In this document: in pieces, positions 28,773 through 36,405 of the stretch
Layout of the letters: every line of letters begins with the position of its first letter
How positions within the stretch are numbered: the first letter of the stretch is position 1
Assembly: GCF_000429625.1 (NCBI RefSeq)
Contig: NZ_KE386929.1
Coordinates: 86,426-144,391 of the forward strand
Source of the DNA: Azospirillum halopraeferens DSM 3675
GTDB taxonomy: Bacteria; Pseudomonadota; Alphaproteobacteria; Azospirillales; Azospirillaceae
Reading direction: 5' to 3'
DNA length: 57,966 bases
Notes under the pieces: generated by a model
Databases searched by the model: none
The model's input: only the letters and a program-made list of their open reading frames with translations
Told to the model about the DNA's origin: nothing
Translations under genes and position numbers: made by a program

Positions 28773-29729
28773 TCAGGCGTCGCCGGTCCGGTAGGCGATG
28801 CAGCGCTCGCACACGGTGCCGGTGACGTCGCGCTCCAGGTGGGCGGCGCGCAGATCCCGGAAGCGGGCGCCGTTCCAGGCATCGCGGAACGGGGTGGTGG
28901 TGAGGTCGCCCATGTCGAAGCGCCCGTCGTGATCGAAGCAGCAGGCGGAGAGCTTGCCGTCATAGGTGACGTGGCCCTCGGTGAACACCGCCCAGCAGGG
29001 CAGCGGATCCCGCAGCGCGCCGACGCGGCCGATGTTTCCGGCGACCGGCGTCGTGCCGCCGGCCCCCGCGGTGAAGCCCGCCTGGTTGTAGAGCGGCAGG
29101 TAGTAGTGCTCGTCCACGTAGGGCAGGATGGCGTCCACGGTGCGCTGCATGCGCTCCTTCTGCTCCCCGTCGTAGAGGATCGACGAGGCGTAGAGCCCGC
29201 AGCGATGCCCGGTCTGCGCCAGCACGGCGTCGCGCACGGCGCGCGCCTCCTTCAGGTTGGCGATGACCCGGTCGAAGGCGTCGACGCGGGTGATCTCCTT
29301 GTATTGCCGGGCATCGGCGGCGTTGATGGAGAACTTCAGGCTGTCCAGCCCCGCCTCCATGCAGGCCCGCACCTTCTCCGGCGACGCCATGCGGCCGTTG
29401 GTGGTCAGGAAGACATAGGGATAGCCGCAGTCCCGCTTGGCCACCGCGACCGCCTCGGCCAGGCGCGGGTAGAGCATCGATTCGCCGAGGTAGAACAGGC
29501 CGATCTCCTCGACCCCGGCGGCCCGCATCTCGTGCAGCAGGCGGACCAGCAGGTCCCGGTCGATGTCGGCGCGGTCGCGCAGCTTGTACCCCGTGGCGCA
29601 GAAGAAGCACTGCAGGTCGCAACGGGCGGTCAGCTCGATCTTGACGCTGCGCGGCGGCGGCGGTGCGGCGGTAAGGTACGCCTGCGGGATCGCCGTGATG
29701 GCGTCGACGCGCCGGGTAATCGAAGACAT
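28773..29729 (-). CDS. radical SAM / SPASM-like protein
   Basis: A 318-residue radical SAM enzyme. The [4Fe-4S]-SAM motif CDLQCFFC (CX3CX2C) sits near residue 40 after SVKIELTAR. Auxiliary cysteines near the C-terminus (CWAVF, KLSACCFDHDGRFDMG, VCERCIAYR) look like a SPASM-type cluster region, common in enzymes that modify peptides or build cofactors. The start at 29729 is preferred over ATG 29756: it has CCGGAGC eight bases upstream, and it places the FNR-type box 62 nt away. Reaction and substrate are unknown. It leads the operon with DUF59 and the NnrS-like protein. Confidence 0.9.
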   Translation of the reverse strand: MSSITRRVDAITAIPQAYLTAAPPPPRSVKIELTARCDLQCFFCATGYKLRDRADIDRDLLVRLLHEMRAAGVEEIGLFYLGESMLYPRLAEAVAVAKRDCGYPYVFLTTNGRMASPEKVRACMEAGLDSLKFSINAADARQYKEITRVDAFDRVIANLKEARAVRDAVLAQTGHRCGLYASSILYDGEQKERMQRTVDAILPYVDEHYYLPLYNQAGFTAGAGGTTPVAGNIGRVGALRDPLPCWAVFTEGHVTYDGKLSACCFDHDGRFDMGDLTTTPFRDAWNGARFRDLRAAHLERDVTGTVCERCIAYRTGDA

Positions 29730-29762
29730 GCCGTTCGCTCCGGACCGAAAAACCATGGTCTG

Positions 29763-29805
29763 TCCATAGCCGACACGGGGGCCGGCCGGCTTTGATCACG
29801 GTCAA
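29763..29805 (-). promoter_or_regulatory. FNR/FixK-type promoter of the radical SAM operon
   Basis: TTGATCACGGTCAA at 29792-29805 is a near-perfect FNR-type box. On the minus strand a TATGGA -10-like element (complement of 29763-29768) starts exactly 23 nt from the box. The box is also 64 nt upstream of the divergent DUF2243 gene, but I see no -10 on that side. Confidence 0.72.
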
Positions 29806-29869
29806 GGGGCCGGAACGCTTCGGGCCCGCGGGCATTGAGGTGGCAGACCGGGCACGCCGAGGACCCGCC

Positions 29870-30679
29870 ATGCTCGACACCGCACCCGCGCACGCGGCAC
29901 CGCCCTCCCGCCTCCGGTGGGCCGGATTCCTGTTGGGCTTCGCCATCGGCGGGTTCTTCGACGGAATCCTGCTGCACCAGATCCTGCAATGGCATCACCT
30001 GCTGTCGGCGGTGGAGGGTGCCGCCTTCCGGGACATCCGGGTCCAGATCCTGGCCGACGGGCTGTTCCACGCGATCATGTACGTCGTCGCGGCGGCGGGC
30101 CTGTGGCTGCTGTGGCGCAGCCGCCGCGCCTTCGCCGGGCCGGGCGCCGATCGCCGGCTGTTCGCTGACGCCCTGATCGGATTCGGCGTCTGGCACGTGG
30201 TGGACGGCATCCTGTCCCACTGGATTCTCGGCATCCACCGCATCCGCATGGAGTCCGCCAGCCCCCTGCTGTGGGACCTGTTGTGGTTCGTGGTGTTCGG
30301 CGTGCTGTTCATCGCCGCGGGCCTGTGGCTGCACCGCCGAGGCGGCACCGATGACAGCGGCGGCGGTGATCGCCGCACCCGGCGGGCGGCACCGGCGGCC
30401 CTGGCGGCGGCCGTGCTGGTCGCCGGTCCCCTTGCCGCCCTGCCGCCGCCCGACGTCACCATCCACATGGTGCTGTTCCGTCCCGGCACCGCCATGACCG
30501 ACGTGGCGGCGGCGGTGGATGCGGTGGACGGGCGGCTGGTGTGGGGGGATGGGTCCGGGCAGTTGTGGGCCATCGACGTCGGCCCCGGCGGGTCGGTCCG
30601 GCCTCTCTACCGCCATGGCGCGCTGCTGGTCAGCAACGGCATTCTGCCGGCGGGCTGCTTCGACTGGCTGAGGGTGTGA
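29870..30679 (+). CDS. DUF2243 membrane protein with extra C-terminal domain
   Basis: A 269-residue protein. The N-terminal 160 residues have four membrane helices and the DUF2243 pattern: GFAIGGFFDGILLHQILQWHHLL, DGLFHAIMYV, FGVWHVVDGILSHWILGIHRI. The conserved His and Asp residues inside helices suggest metal or haem binding, which is inference. After a basic linker and one more helix (AAALAAAVLVAGPLAALPPP) come about 70 residues (HMVLFRPGTAMTDVAAAVDAVDGRLVWGDG...) that look like the small periplasmic domain of some anti-sigma factors. ATG 29870 follows GAGGA. It is divergent from the radical SAM operon across an FNR-type box. Confidence 0.85.
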   Translation: MLDTAPAHAAPPSRLRWAGFLLGFAIGGFFDGILLHQILQWHHLLSAVEGAAFRDIRVQILADGLFHAIMYVVAAAGLWLLWRSRRAFAGPGADRRLFADALIGFGVWHVVDGILSHWILGIHRIRMESASPLLWDLLWFVVFGVLFIAAGLWLHRRGGTDDSGGGDRRTRRAAPAALAAAVLVAGPLAALPPPDVTIHMVLFRPGTAMTDVAAAVDAVDGRLVWGDGSGQLWAIDVGPGGSVRPLYRHGALLVSNGILPAGCFDWLRV

Positions 30680-30701
30680 CGCGGCAGCGCGGCCGGCGAT
30701 C

Positions 30702-30744
30702 TTGATCCTGGTCAATTCGTCGCAGGATCGCTATCCGGTATGGT
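30702..30744 (+). promoter_or_regulatory. FNR/FixK-type promoter of ccoG
   Basis: TTGATCCTGGTCAA at 30702-30715 is a strong FNR-type palindrome. A TATGGT -10-like hexamer at 30739-30744 begins 23 nt after it, and the ccoG start is 61 nt after the box. FNR/FixK control of cytochrome cbb3 genes is well known in alphaproteobacteria. Confidence 0.75.
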
Positions 30745-30776
30745 CCGCATCCAGATCCCGCCACCAGGTCCGCGAC

Positions 30777-32333
30777 ATGCCCGACGGTACTCCGTTCAAA
30801 TCCGCGCCGGAGCAGGCCCCCCTCTACGAATCCCACAAGAAGATCCACCCGCGTGCGGTGTCCGGCCGCTTCCGCCGCCTGAAATGGTCGGCGCTGGGCA
30901 TTCTGCTGGCGATCTTCTTCGTGGTGCCGTGGCTGCGCTGGGACCGCGGGGCGGAGGCGCCGGGCCAGGCCGTGCTGTTCGATCTGGAGCAGGCCCGCTT
31001 CTTCATCTTCGGGATCGAGATCTGGCCGCAGGAGATCTATTACCTCACCGGCCTGCTGATCATCGCCGCCGTCGGGCTGTTCCTGGCCACCGCCCTGGCC
31101 GGGCGCATCTGGTGCGGCTTCGGTTGTCCCCACACCGTGTGGACCGACCTGTTCATCCGGATCGAGCAGTTTTTCGAAGGCGACCGGGCGGAGCGCATCC
31201 GCATGGACAAGGCCCGCTGGTCCCGGCGCAAGCTGATGCGCAAGACCGCCAAGCATGCCTTCTGGGGTGTGGTGTCGCTGGTGTCGGGCTTCGGCTTCCT
31301 GGCCTACTTCACAGACGCGCCGACCCTGGCAGCGGACATGGCGACGCTGAACCTGTCGGGCAACGCCCTGACGTTCCTCGGCCTGTTCACGGTGTCCACC
31401 TACACCATGGCCGGCTTCGCGCGCGAGCAGATGTGCAAGTACATGTGCCCGTGGCCGCGCATCCAGTCGGCCATGCTGGACGAGCACAGCCTGGTCGTCA
31501 CCTACCAGCCGCTGCGCGGCGACACCCGCGCGCCCAAGCGCAAGTCGGAAAGCTGGGAACAGCGTCAGGCCCGCGGCTATGGCGACTGCATCGACTGCGC
31601 GCAATGCGTCCAGGTCTGCCCGATGGGCATCGACATTCGCGAGGGCGCCAACGCCGACTGCATCAACTGCGGCCTGTGCGTCGACGCCTGCGACAAGATC
31701 ATGGACTCGGTCGGCCGTCCGCGCGGCCTCATCGCCTTCGACACGCTGGCCGGCCAGGCCGCCGCCGCGCTGGGGCCGGCCGCCGCTCCCGGGCCCGCTG
31801 CCGCGCCGGCGGCGGCAACCGGCTGCGGGGCCGGCGGCGGTTGCGGGACCGGCGGCGGCTGTGCCGTCGCAGCCCCGGGGTACCGGGTGCCGCTGATCCG
31901 CGCCCGCGTGGTGGTCTACCTCGTGGTCATGATCCTGGTGGGTGCCCTGATGACGGTGACCTTCGCCAACCGCGCCCGGTTCGAGGTGTCGGTGCTGCGC
32001 GATCGCGCCCCGCTGTACGTCACCTTGCAGGACGGCTCCCTGCGCAACGCGTACACCTTCAAGGTCGCCAATAAGACGCGCGACAGCCGCGCGTACACCC
32101 TGGCGATCAGCGGGCTGACCGGGGCCGATCTGGCCACCGCCGGCGACGGCGACACGAACGGACCGGTCACCATCGAGGCCGATCCCGACAGCGTCGCCAC
32201 CTACCGCGTCTATGTGACGGTACCGCCGGGGTCGGTCGGCGCCGCCTCCACCCCGCTCACCTTCACCCTGACGGAGCGGGTGCGCGGCGACACGCAGACC
32301 TACACCTCCGTCTTCCTCGCCCCCCACGATTGA
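30777..32333 (+). CDS. ccoG: CcoG (FixG/RdxA), cbb3 oxidase assembly ferredoxin
   Basis: A 518-residue membrane protein with several N-terminal helices, a NapH-like Cys pair (GFGCPHTVW, CKYMCPWPRIQSAM), a 2[4Fe-4S] ferredoxin domain (CIDCAQCVQVCPMGIDIR, CINCGLCVDACDKIMD), one further helix and a C-terminal periplasmic Ig-like domain. CcoG is linked to copper handling for cbb3 cytochrome oxidase. Between the ferredoxin domain and the last helix there is an unusual Ala/Pro/Gly linker with three Cys at residues 350, 356 and 362, each six apart. ATG 30777 is chosen with AGGT upstream. The ccoNOQP and ccoHIS genes are not in the window. Confidence 0.94.
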   Translation: MPDGTPFKSAPEQAPLYESHKKIHPRAVSGRFRRLKWSALGILLAIFFVVPWLRWDRGAEAPGQAVLFDLEQARFFIFGIEIWPQEIYYLTGLLIIAAVGLFLATALAGRIWCGFGCPHTVWTDLFIRIEQFFEGDRAERIRMDKARWSRRKLMRKTAKHAFWGVVSLVSGFGFLAYFTDAPTLAADMATLNLSGNALTFLGLFTVSTYTMAGFAREQMCKYMCPWPRIQSAMLDEHSLVVTYQPLRGDTRAPKRKSESWEQRQARGYGDCIDCAQCVQVCPMGIDIREGANADCINCGLCVDACDKIMDSVGRPRGLIAFDTLAGQAAAALGPAAAPGPAAAPAAATGCGAGGGCGTGGGCAVAAPGYRVPLIRARVVVYLVVMILVGALMTVTFANRARFEVSVLRDRAPLYVTLQDGSLRNAYTFKVANKTRDSRAYTLAISGLTGADLATAGDGDTNGPVTIEADPDSVATYRVYVTVPPGSVGAASTPLTFTLTERVRGDTQTYTSVFLAPHD

Positions 32334-32355
32334 CGTCCCGGCAGGAGTCCCGGCC

Positions 32356-32904
32356 ATGACCACGCCCGGCAGCGACCGGCCCTTGCGCATCGGCATCGTC
32401 ACCGTGTCGGACCGCGCCAGTCGCGGTGTCTACGAGGACAAGGGCGGCCCGGCCATCCGGGCGGAGCTGGAGCGCATCATCACCTCCCCGTGGGAGCCGG
32501 TGGCCCGCCTCATCCCCGATGAATTCGAGGTCATCGCCGCCACCCTGGCGGAGCTGACGGACGCCGAAGGGTGCGACCTGGTCGTCACCACCGGCGGCAC
32601 CGGCCCCGCCCCGCGCGACGTGACCCCGGAGGCGACGGAGAGCGTGTGCGCGAAGATGATGCCCGGCTTCGGGGAGCTGATGCGCACCGTCAGCCTGGCT
32701 GTGGTCCCCACCGCCATCCTGTCGCGCCAGACCGCCGGCATCCGCGGCACGGCGCTGATCCTCAACCTGCCGGGCAAGCCGTCGGCGATCCGCGATTGCC
32801 TGATGGCGGTGTTCCCCGCCATTCCCTATTGCCTGGACCTGATCGGCGGCGCCCGGATCGACACCGATCCCGCGGTGTGCGCCGCCTTCCGGCCGAAGGC
32901 CTGA
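32356..32904 (+). CDS. mogA: molybdopterin adenylyltransferase
   Basis: A 182-residue MogA-type enzyme that adenylates molybdopterin before molybdenum insertion. Motifs: GIVTVSDRASRGVYEDKGGP, LVVTTGGTGPAPRDVTPEAT, LSRQTAGIRGTALILNLPGKPSAI. It starts 22 bp after ccoG in the same direction (GGAG nine bases before the ATG), so it may share the ccoG promoter. Molybdenum cofactor would serve anaerobic oxidoreductases, which fits the neighbourhood. Confidence 0.93.
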   Translation: MTTPGSDRPLRIGIVTVSDRASRGVYEDKGGPAIRAELERIITSPWEPVARLIPDEFEVIAATLAELTDAEGCDLVVTTGGTGPAPRDVTPEATESVCAKMMPGFGELMRTVSLAVVPTAILSRQTAGIRGTALILNLPGKPSAIRDCLMAVFPAIPYCLDLIGGARIDTDPAVCAAFRPKA

Positions 32905-32954
32905 CCCCGCAGGGACGCACCGGCCGTCGGGGTCAAAGACCGCACGCCGGTTAT

Positions 32955-32995
32955 GGATTGTTCATACCCCAACCGCTAAGGTTGGCATACAATCC
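32955..32995. promoter_or_regulatory. nested inverted repeat upstream of chemoreceptor gene
   Basis: GGATTGT (32955-32961) and ACAATCC (32989-32995) enclose CCAACC (32969-32974) and GGTTGG (32980-32985), all perfect. The element ends 31 bp before the chemoreceptor ATG and 51 bp after mogA. It could be a two-part operator or an RNA hairpin ending the ccoG-mogA transcript; no T-run follows. Confidence 0.5.
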
Positions 32996-33026
32996 GTGCG
33001 TTCCCTCAATCCTTCGCTGACCGGGG

Positions 33027-35588
33027 ATGCCCATGATCCCGCGCCTTTCCCATTGGCCGATCCGACGCCAGGTGCTGGCCGCGCTGGCGGTGTCGATCGT
33101 GGCCCTGGCCGCCCTGTCGGCGGGAGTCGTCGCGGACCGGTGGCGCGCCCTGTCGGAGATCACCCGGCTGCGCACCCTGGCCGACGTCACCACCACCGTG
33201 GGGGCCCTGGCGCACGAACTGCAAAGAGAGCGCGGGGCCAGCGCCCTCTACATCGGCAGCCGGGGCAACCAGTTCCGCCGCGAGCTGGACGCCCAGCGCA
33301 CCCTGTCCGACGGGGCGCTGGCGGGGCTGACGGGCGCGCTGGCGGGGCTGCGGGGCAGCCCCGACTATGAGGGGTTCCTGGCGTCGGTAGCCGATGCCGA
33401 GTCGCTTCTGGCCACGCTGGCGCAGCGCCGCGGCGCAATCGACCGCCTGGCGGTCCCGGGGCCGGAGTCCTTCGCCTTCTACACCCGCGTCATCGGCGGC
33501 CTGCTGGATGCCACCTACGAGGTCAGCCGGATCACCGGCGACGCCGACCTGAAGAACGTGGTCGTCGCCTACACCGCCCTGATGCAGGGCAAGGAACGCG
33601 CCGGGCAGGAACGGGCCACCGGTTCCGGCGGGTTTGCCGCCGGGGCCTTCGACGGCCCGACCTACCGCCGCCTGGTGTCGCTGATCGCGGCCCAGGACAC
33701 CTATTTCGCGGTCTTCCGGGGAGTCGCCGCCTCCGACGCGGCCGCCCTGTTCCGCAGCCGGGCCGAGGGTTCGGCGCTGGAAACGGTCGAGGCACTGCGC
33801 CGGGTGGCACTCGACGCGGGGATCGCGGGCGACCTGAAGGGCACCGCCGCCCCCGACTGGTTCCGCGCCACGACGGAGCGCATCGACCGTATGAAGGAGG
33901 TGGAGGACCGCCTGGCCGACGATCTGCGCGCCATGGCCGACGCCAGGGCCGCGGCGGCGCGGCGGGACTTCGCGCTGGTCCTGGCGGTGGCGCTGGCCGG
34001 GTCGGGGCTGGCGCTGCTGGTGGGCATCGCCGTGGTGCGCTCTATCACCGGCACCATCGGTGGCCTGACGGCCGCCACCGAACGCATCGCGGCCGGCGAG
34101 GTCCAGGTGCCCGTGCCCGGCGACGAGCGCGGCGACGAGGTCGGCGCGCTGGCCCGCGCCATCCATCACATCCGCACCGCCGGCGTATCGGCCATGCGCA
34201 TCAAGACCGCACTGGACACGGTGTCGGCCAACGTGATGATGGCCGACACCGACGGGCGGATCATCTACCTGAACCGCGCCGTGCTGGAGATGTTCCGCCG
34301 GGCGGAGGCGGACATCCGCGCCCGGCTGCCGCGGTTCGACGTCAACGCCCTGCAGGGCTCCCACATCGACGACTGGCACCGCGACCCGACGATGCAGCGC
34401 CGCCTCCTCTCGACGCTCACCGGCTCCCACCGCTCCCGGGTGGACATCGGGGTGCGCCGCTTCGACCTGATCGCAACGGCGGTTTTGGATGAACAGGGGG
34501 CCCGCCACGGGACGGTCGTGGAATGGCGGGACGTGACCCAGGAACTGGCCATCGAAGACGAGATCGCCGCCATCGTCCGCGCCGCCGCCGAGGGCGACTT
34601 CTCCAAACGCTGCACCACGACGGGAAAGGAGGGCTTCATGCTGGAGCTGGCGCGCAGCATGAACGCCCTGACCGGAACGTCGGAGCGGTCGCTGCGCGAC
34701 GTGGTGGAGTTCCTGGCGGCGCTGGCCGACGGCGACCTGTCCAAGCGGATCGACGGCGACCAGCGGGGCATGTTCGGCCGCATCGGGCAGGACGCCAACC
34801 GTACCGCCGAACGGCTGGGCGACATCGTCGCGCGCATCGCCGCCGCCGCGGACACCATCGGCACCGCGTCCGGGGAAATCGCGCTGGGCTCCACCGACCT
34901 GGCGGAGCGCACGGAGCAGCAGGCGTCGTCGCTGGAAGAGACGGCGGCCAGCATGGAGCAGCTCGCCGCCACCGTCCGCTCCAGTGCCGACAACGCCCGG
35001 CACGCCAACCGCATGGCCGAGGACGCGCGCCGCTCCGCCGAGTCGGGCGGCACCATCGCCGGCTCCGCCGTAGCGGCCATGAAGCGGATCGAAGAGGCCA
35101 GCCGTCGGATCACCGACATTATCGGGGTGATCGACGAGATCGCCTTCCAGACCAATCTGCTGGCCCTGAACGCGGCGGTGGAGGCGGCGCGGGCCGGCGA
35201 CGCCGGGCGCGGCTTCGCCGTGGTGGCGCAGGAGGTGCGCAACCTGGCCCAGCGCTCCGCCCAGGCGTCGAAGGAGATCAAGACCCTGATCCTCGACAGC
35301 GACGGCCAGGTGCGCGACGGTGTGGAGCTGGTCGGCCGGGCGGGTGACGCGCTGGCCGGCATCGTATCGGGCGTGCAGGAGGTGGCGGCCCTCATCGCCC
35401 GGATGGCGGCAGCCTCGGCCGAACAGGCCACCGCCCTGGACGAGATCAACGCCACCGTCGCCCAGATGGACGAGATGACCCAGCGCAACGCGGCGCTGGT
35501 CGAGGAGACCACCGCCGCGTCCCGCTCCCTGGCCGATCAGGCCAACGACCTGCGCGGCCTCGTCGCCTTCTTCCGCCGGGTCGCCTGA
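33027..35588 (+). CDS. methyl-accepting chemotaxis protein with NIT sensor domain
   Basis: An 853-residue chemoreceptor. A membrane helix (about 15-35) is followed by a periplasmic NIT domain (nitrate/nitrite-sensing type; ALAHELQRERGASALYIGSRG), a second helix at about 315-335, HAMP, a PAS-like module (about 385-500: VSANVMMADTDGRIIYLNRAVLEMF), further HAMP-like segments (about 510-620), and a long MCP signalling hairpin whose tip is IDEIAFQTNLLALNAAVEAARAG. Nitrate or nitrite as ligand is suggested only by domain type. ATG 33027 or 33033 could be the start. It is a stand-alone gene. Confidence 0.93.
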   Translation: MPMIPRLSHWPIRRQVLAALAVSIVALAALSAGVVADRWRALSEITRLRTLADVTTTVGALAHELQRERGASALYIGSRGNQFRRELDAQRTLSDGALAGLTGALAGLRGSPDYEGFLASVADAESLLATLAQRRGAIDRLAVPGPESFAFYTRVIGGLLDATYEVSRITGDADLKNVVVAYTALMQGKERAGQERATGSGGFAAGAFDGPTYRRLVSLIAAQDTYFAVFRGVAASDAAALFRSRAEGSALETVEALRRVALDAGIAGDLKGTAAPDWFRATTERIDRMKEVEDRLADDLRAMADARAAAARRDFALVLAVALAGSGLALLVGIAVVRSITGTIGGLTAATERIAAGEVQVPVPGDERGDEVGALARAIHHIRTAGVSAMRIKTALDTVSANVMMADTDGRIIYLNRAVLEMFRRAEADIRARLPRFDVNALQGSHIDDWHRDPTMQRRLLSTLTGSHRSRVDIGVRRFDLIATAVLDEQGARHGTVVEWRDVTQELAIEDEIAAIVRAAAEGDFSKRCTTTGKEGFMLELARSMNALTGTSERSLRDVVEFLAALADGDLSKRIDGDQRGMFGRIGQDANRTAERLGDIVARIAAAADTIGTASGEIALGSTDLAERTEQQASSLEETAASMEQLAATVRSSADNARHANRMAEDARRSAESGGTIAGSAVAAMKRIEEASRRITDIIGVIDEIAFQTNLLALNAAVEAARAGDAGRGFAVVAQEVRNLAQRSAQASKEIKTLILDSDGQVRDGVELVGRAGDALAGIVSGVQEVAALIARMAAASAEQATALDEINATVAQMDEMTQRNAALVEETTAASRSLADQANDLRGLVAFFRRVA

Positions 35589-35594
35589 CCGGGG

Positions 35595-36263
35595 TCAGGC
35601 CGGCGCCGCCCCGGTGAACTCCAGCACCATGGCGGCGTAGTGGCAGCCGGCACCGATCAGCACGAAGACGTGCCAGATCGGATTGTAGTAGGGGATCCAG
35701 ACCTGGTGGTGGATCCAGGCGCCAAGGGTGAAGGCAACCCCCTCCGCCAGGATCAGCGCGAAGGCGGCGGCGGACAGCGACGCCTGCAGCGGCCCCACCA
35801 CCGCCAGGGCGGCCCAGCCCATCAGCAGGTAGAGCACCAACCCCGTGCGCTCGAAACGGCGGGGGAACAGCAGCTTCAGCGCGGCGCCGGCCAGCGCCAT
35901 GCCCCACACGGCCATGCACAGCACCAGCCCCTCGCCCTCGCCGTTCAGGCGGGTGAGCGACAGCGGCGTGTAGCAGCCGGCGATGGCGATGTAGATCATC
36001 GCGTGGTCCGCGCGGCGGAACCGTTCCTTCCACCAGCCGGCCGGCGTCATGTTATAGAGCGCCGAGGAGGTCAGTACGCCCACCATGCCGGCGCAGTAGA
36101 TGGCAAGCGCCGTCATTTCCAGGGGCGTGGCGTGGACCGCCGCGGCGCTCATGAGCCAGGCGGCGGCGATGATGGCGCCGGGAACGCCCACCACGTGGAC
36201 CACGGCATCGGCCGTGCGTTCCCGGTCGGTGTAGTCGGGGAAATCGAAAGGGGCGCTGGTCAT
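35595..36263 (-). CDS. hemolysin III / PAQR-family membrane protein
   Basis: A 222-residue protein with seven predicted membrane helices. Family marks are DAVVHVVGVPGA near the N-terminus, SALYNMTPAGWWKERFRRADHAMIYIAIAGCYTPL in the middle, and IHHQVWIPYYNPIWHVFVLIGAGCHY at the end. The three His/Asp clusters are the putative metal-binding site of this superfamily. The 'hemolysin' name is historical; many members act in membrane lipid homeostasis. It converges with the chemoreceptor gene (6 bp between stops). Confidence 0.93.
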   Translation of the reverse strand: MTSAPFDFPDYTDRERTADAVVHVVGVPGAIIAAAWLMSAAAVHATPLEMTALAIYCAGMVGVLTSSALYNMTPAGWWKERFRRADHAMIYIAIAGCYTPLSLTRLNGEGEGLVLCMAVWGMALAGAALKLLFPRRFERTGLVLYLLMGWAALAVVGPLQASLSAAAFALILAEGVAFTLGAWIHHQVWIPYYNPIWHVFVLIGAGCHYAAMVLEFTGAAPA

Positions 36264-36405
36264 GGCGACGGCGCCCCCCGGTGGCGCGCGGCGCCGAAGC
36301 GGTCGCGGGGCATCGGTCCTCCGTCCTTGTCCGGCGGTCCGGCCGCCGTCAAAGGATCAACGCGATGCCCCGTGCCGTGCTCCGCGATCCGGGGAGGTTA
36401 AAACC

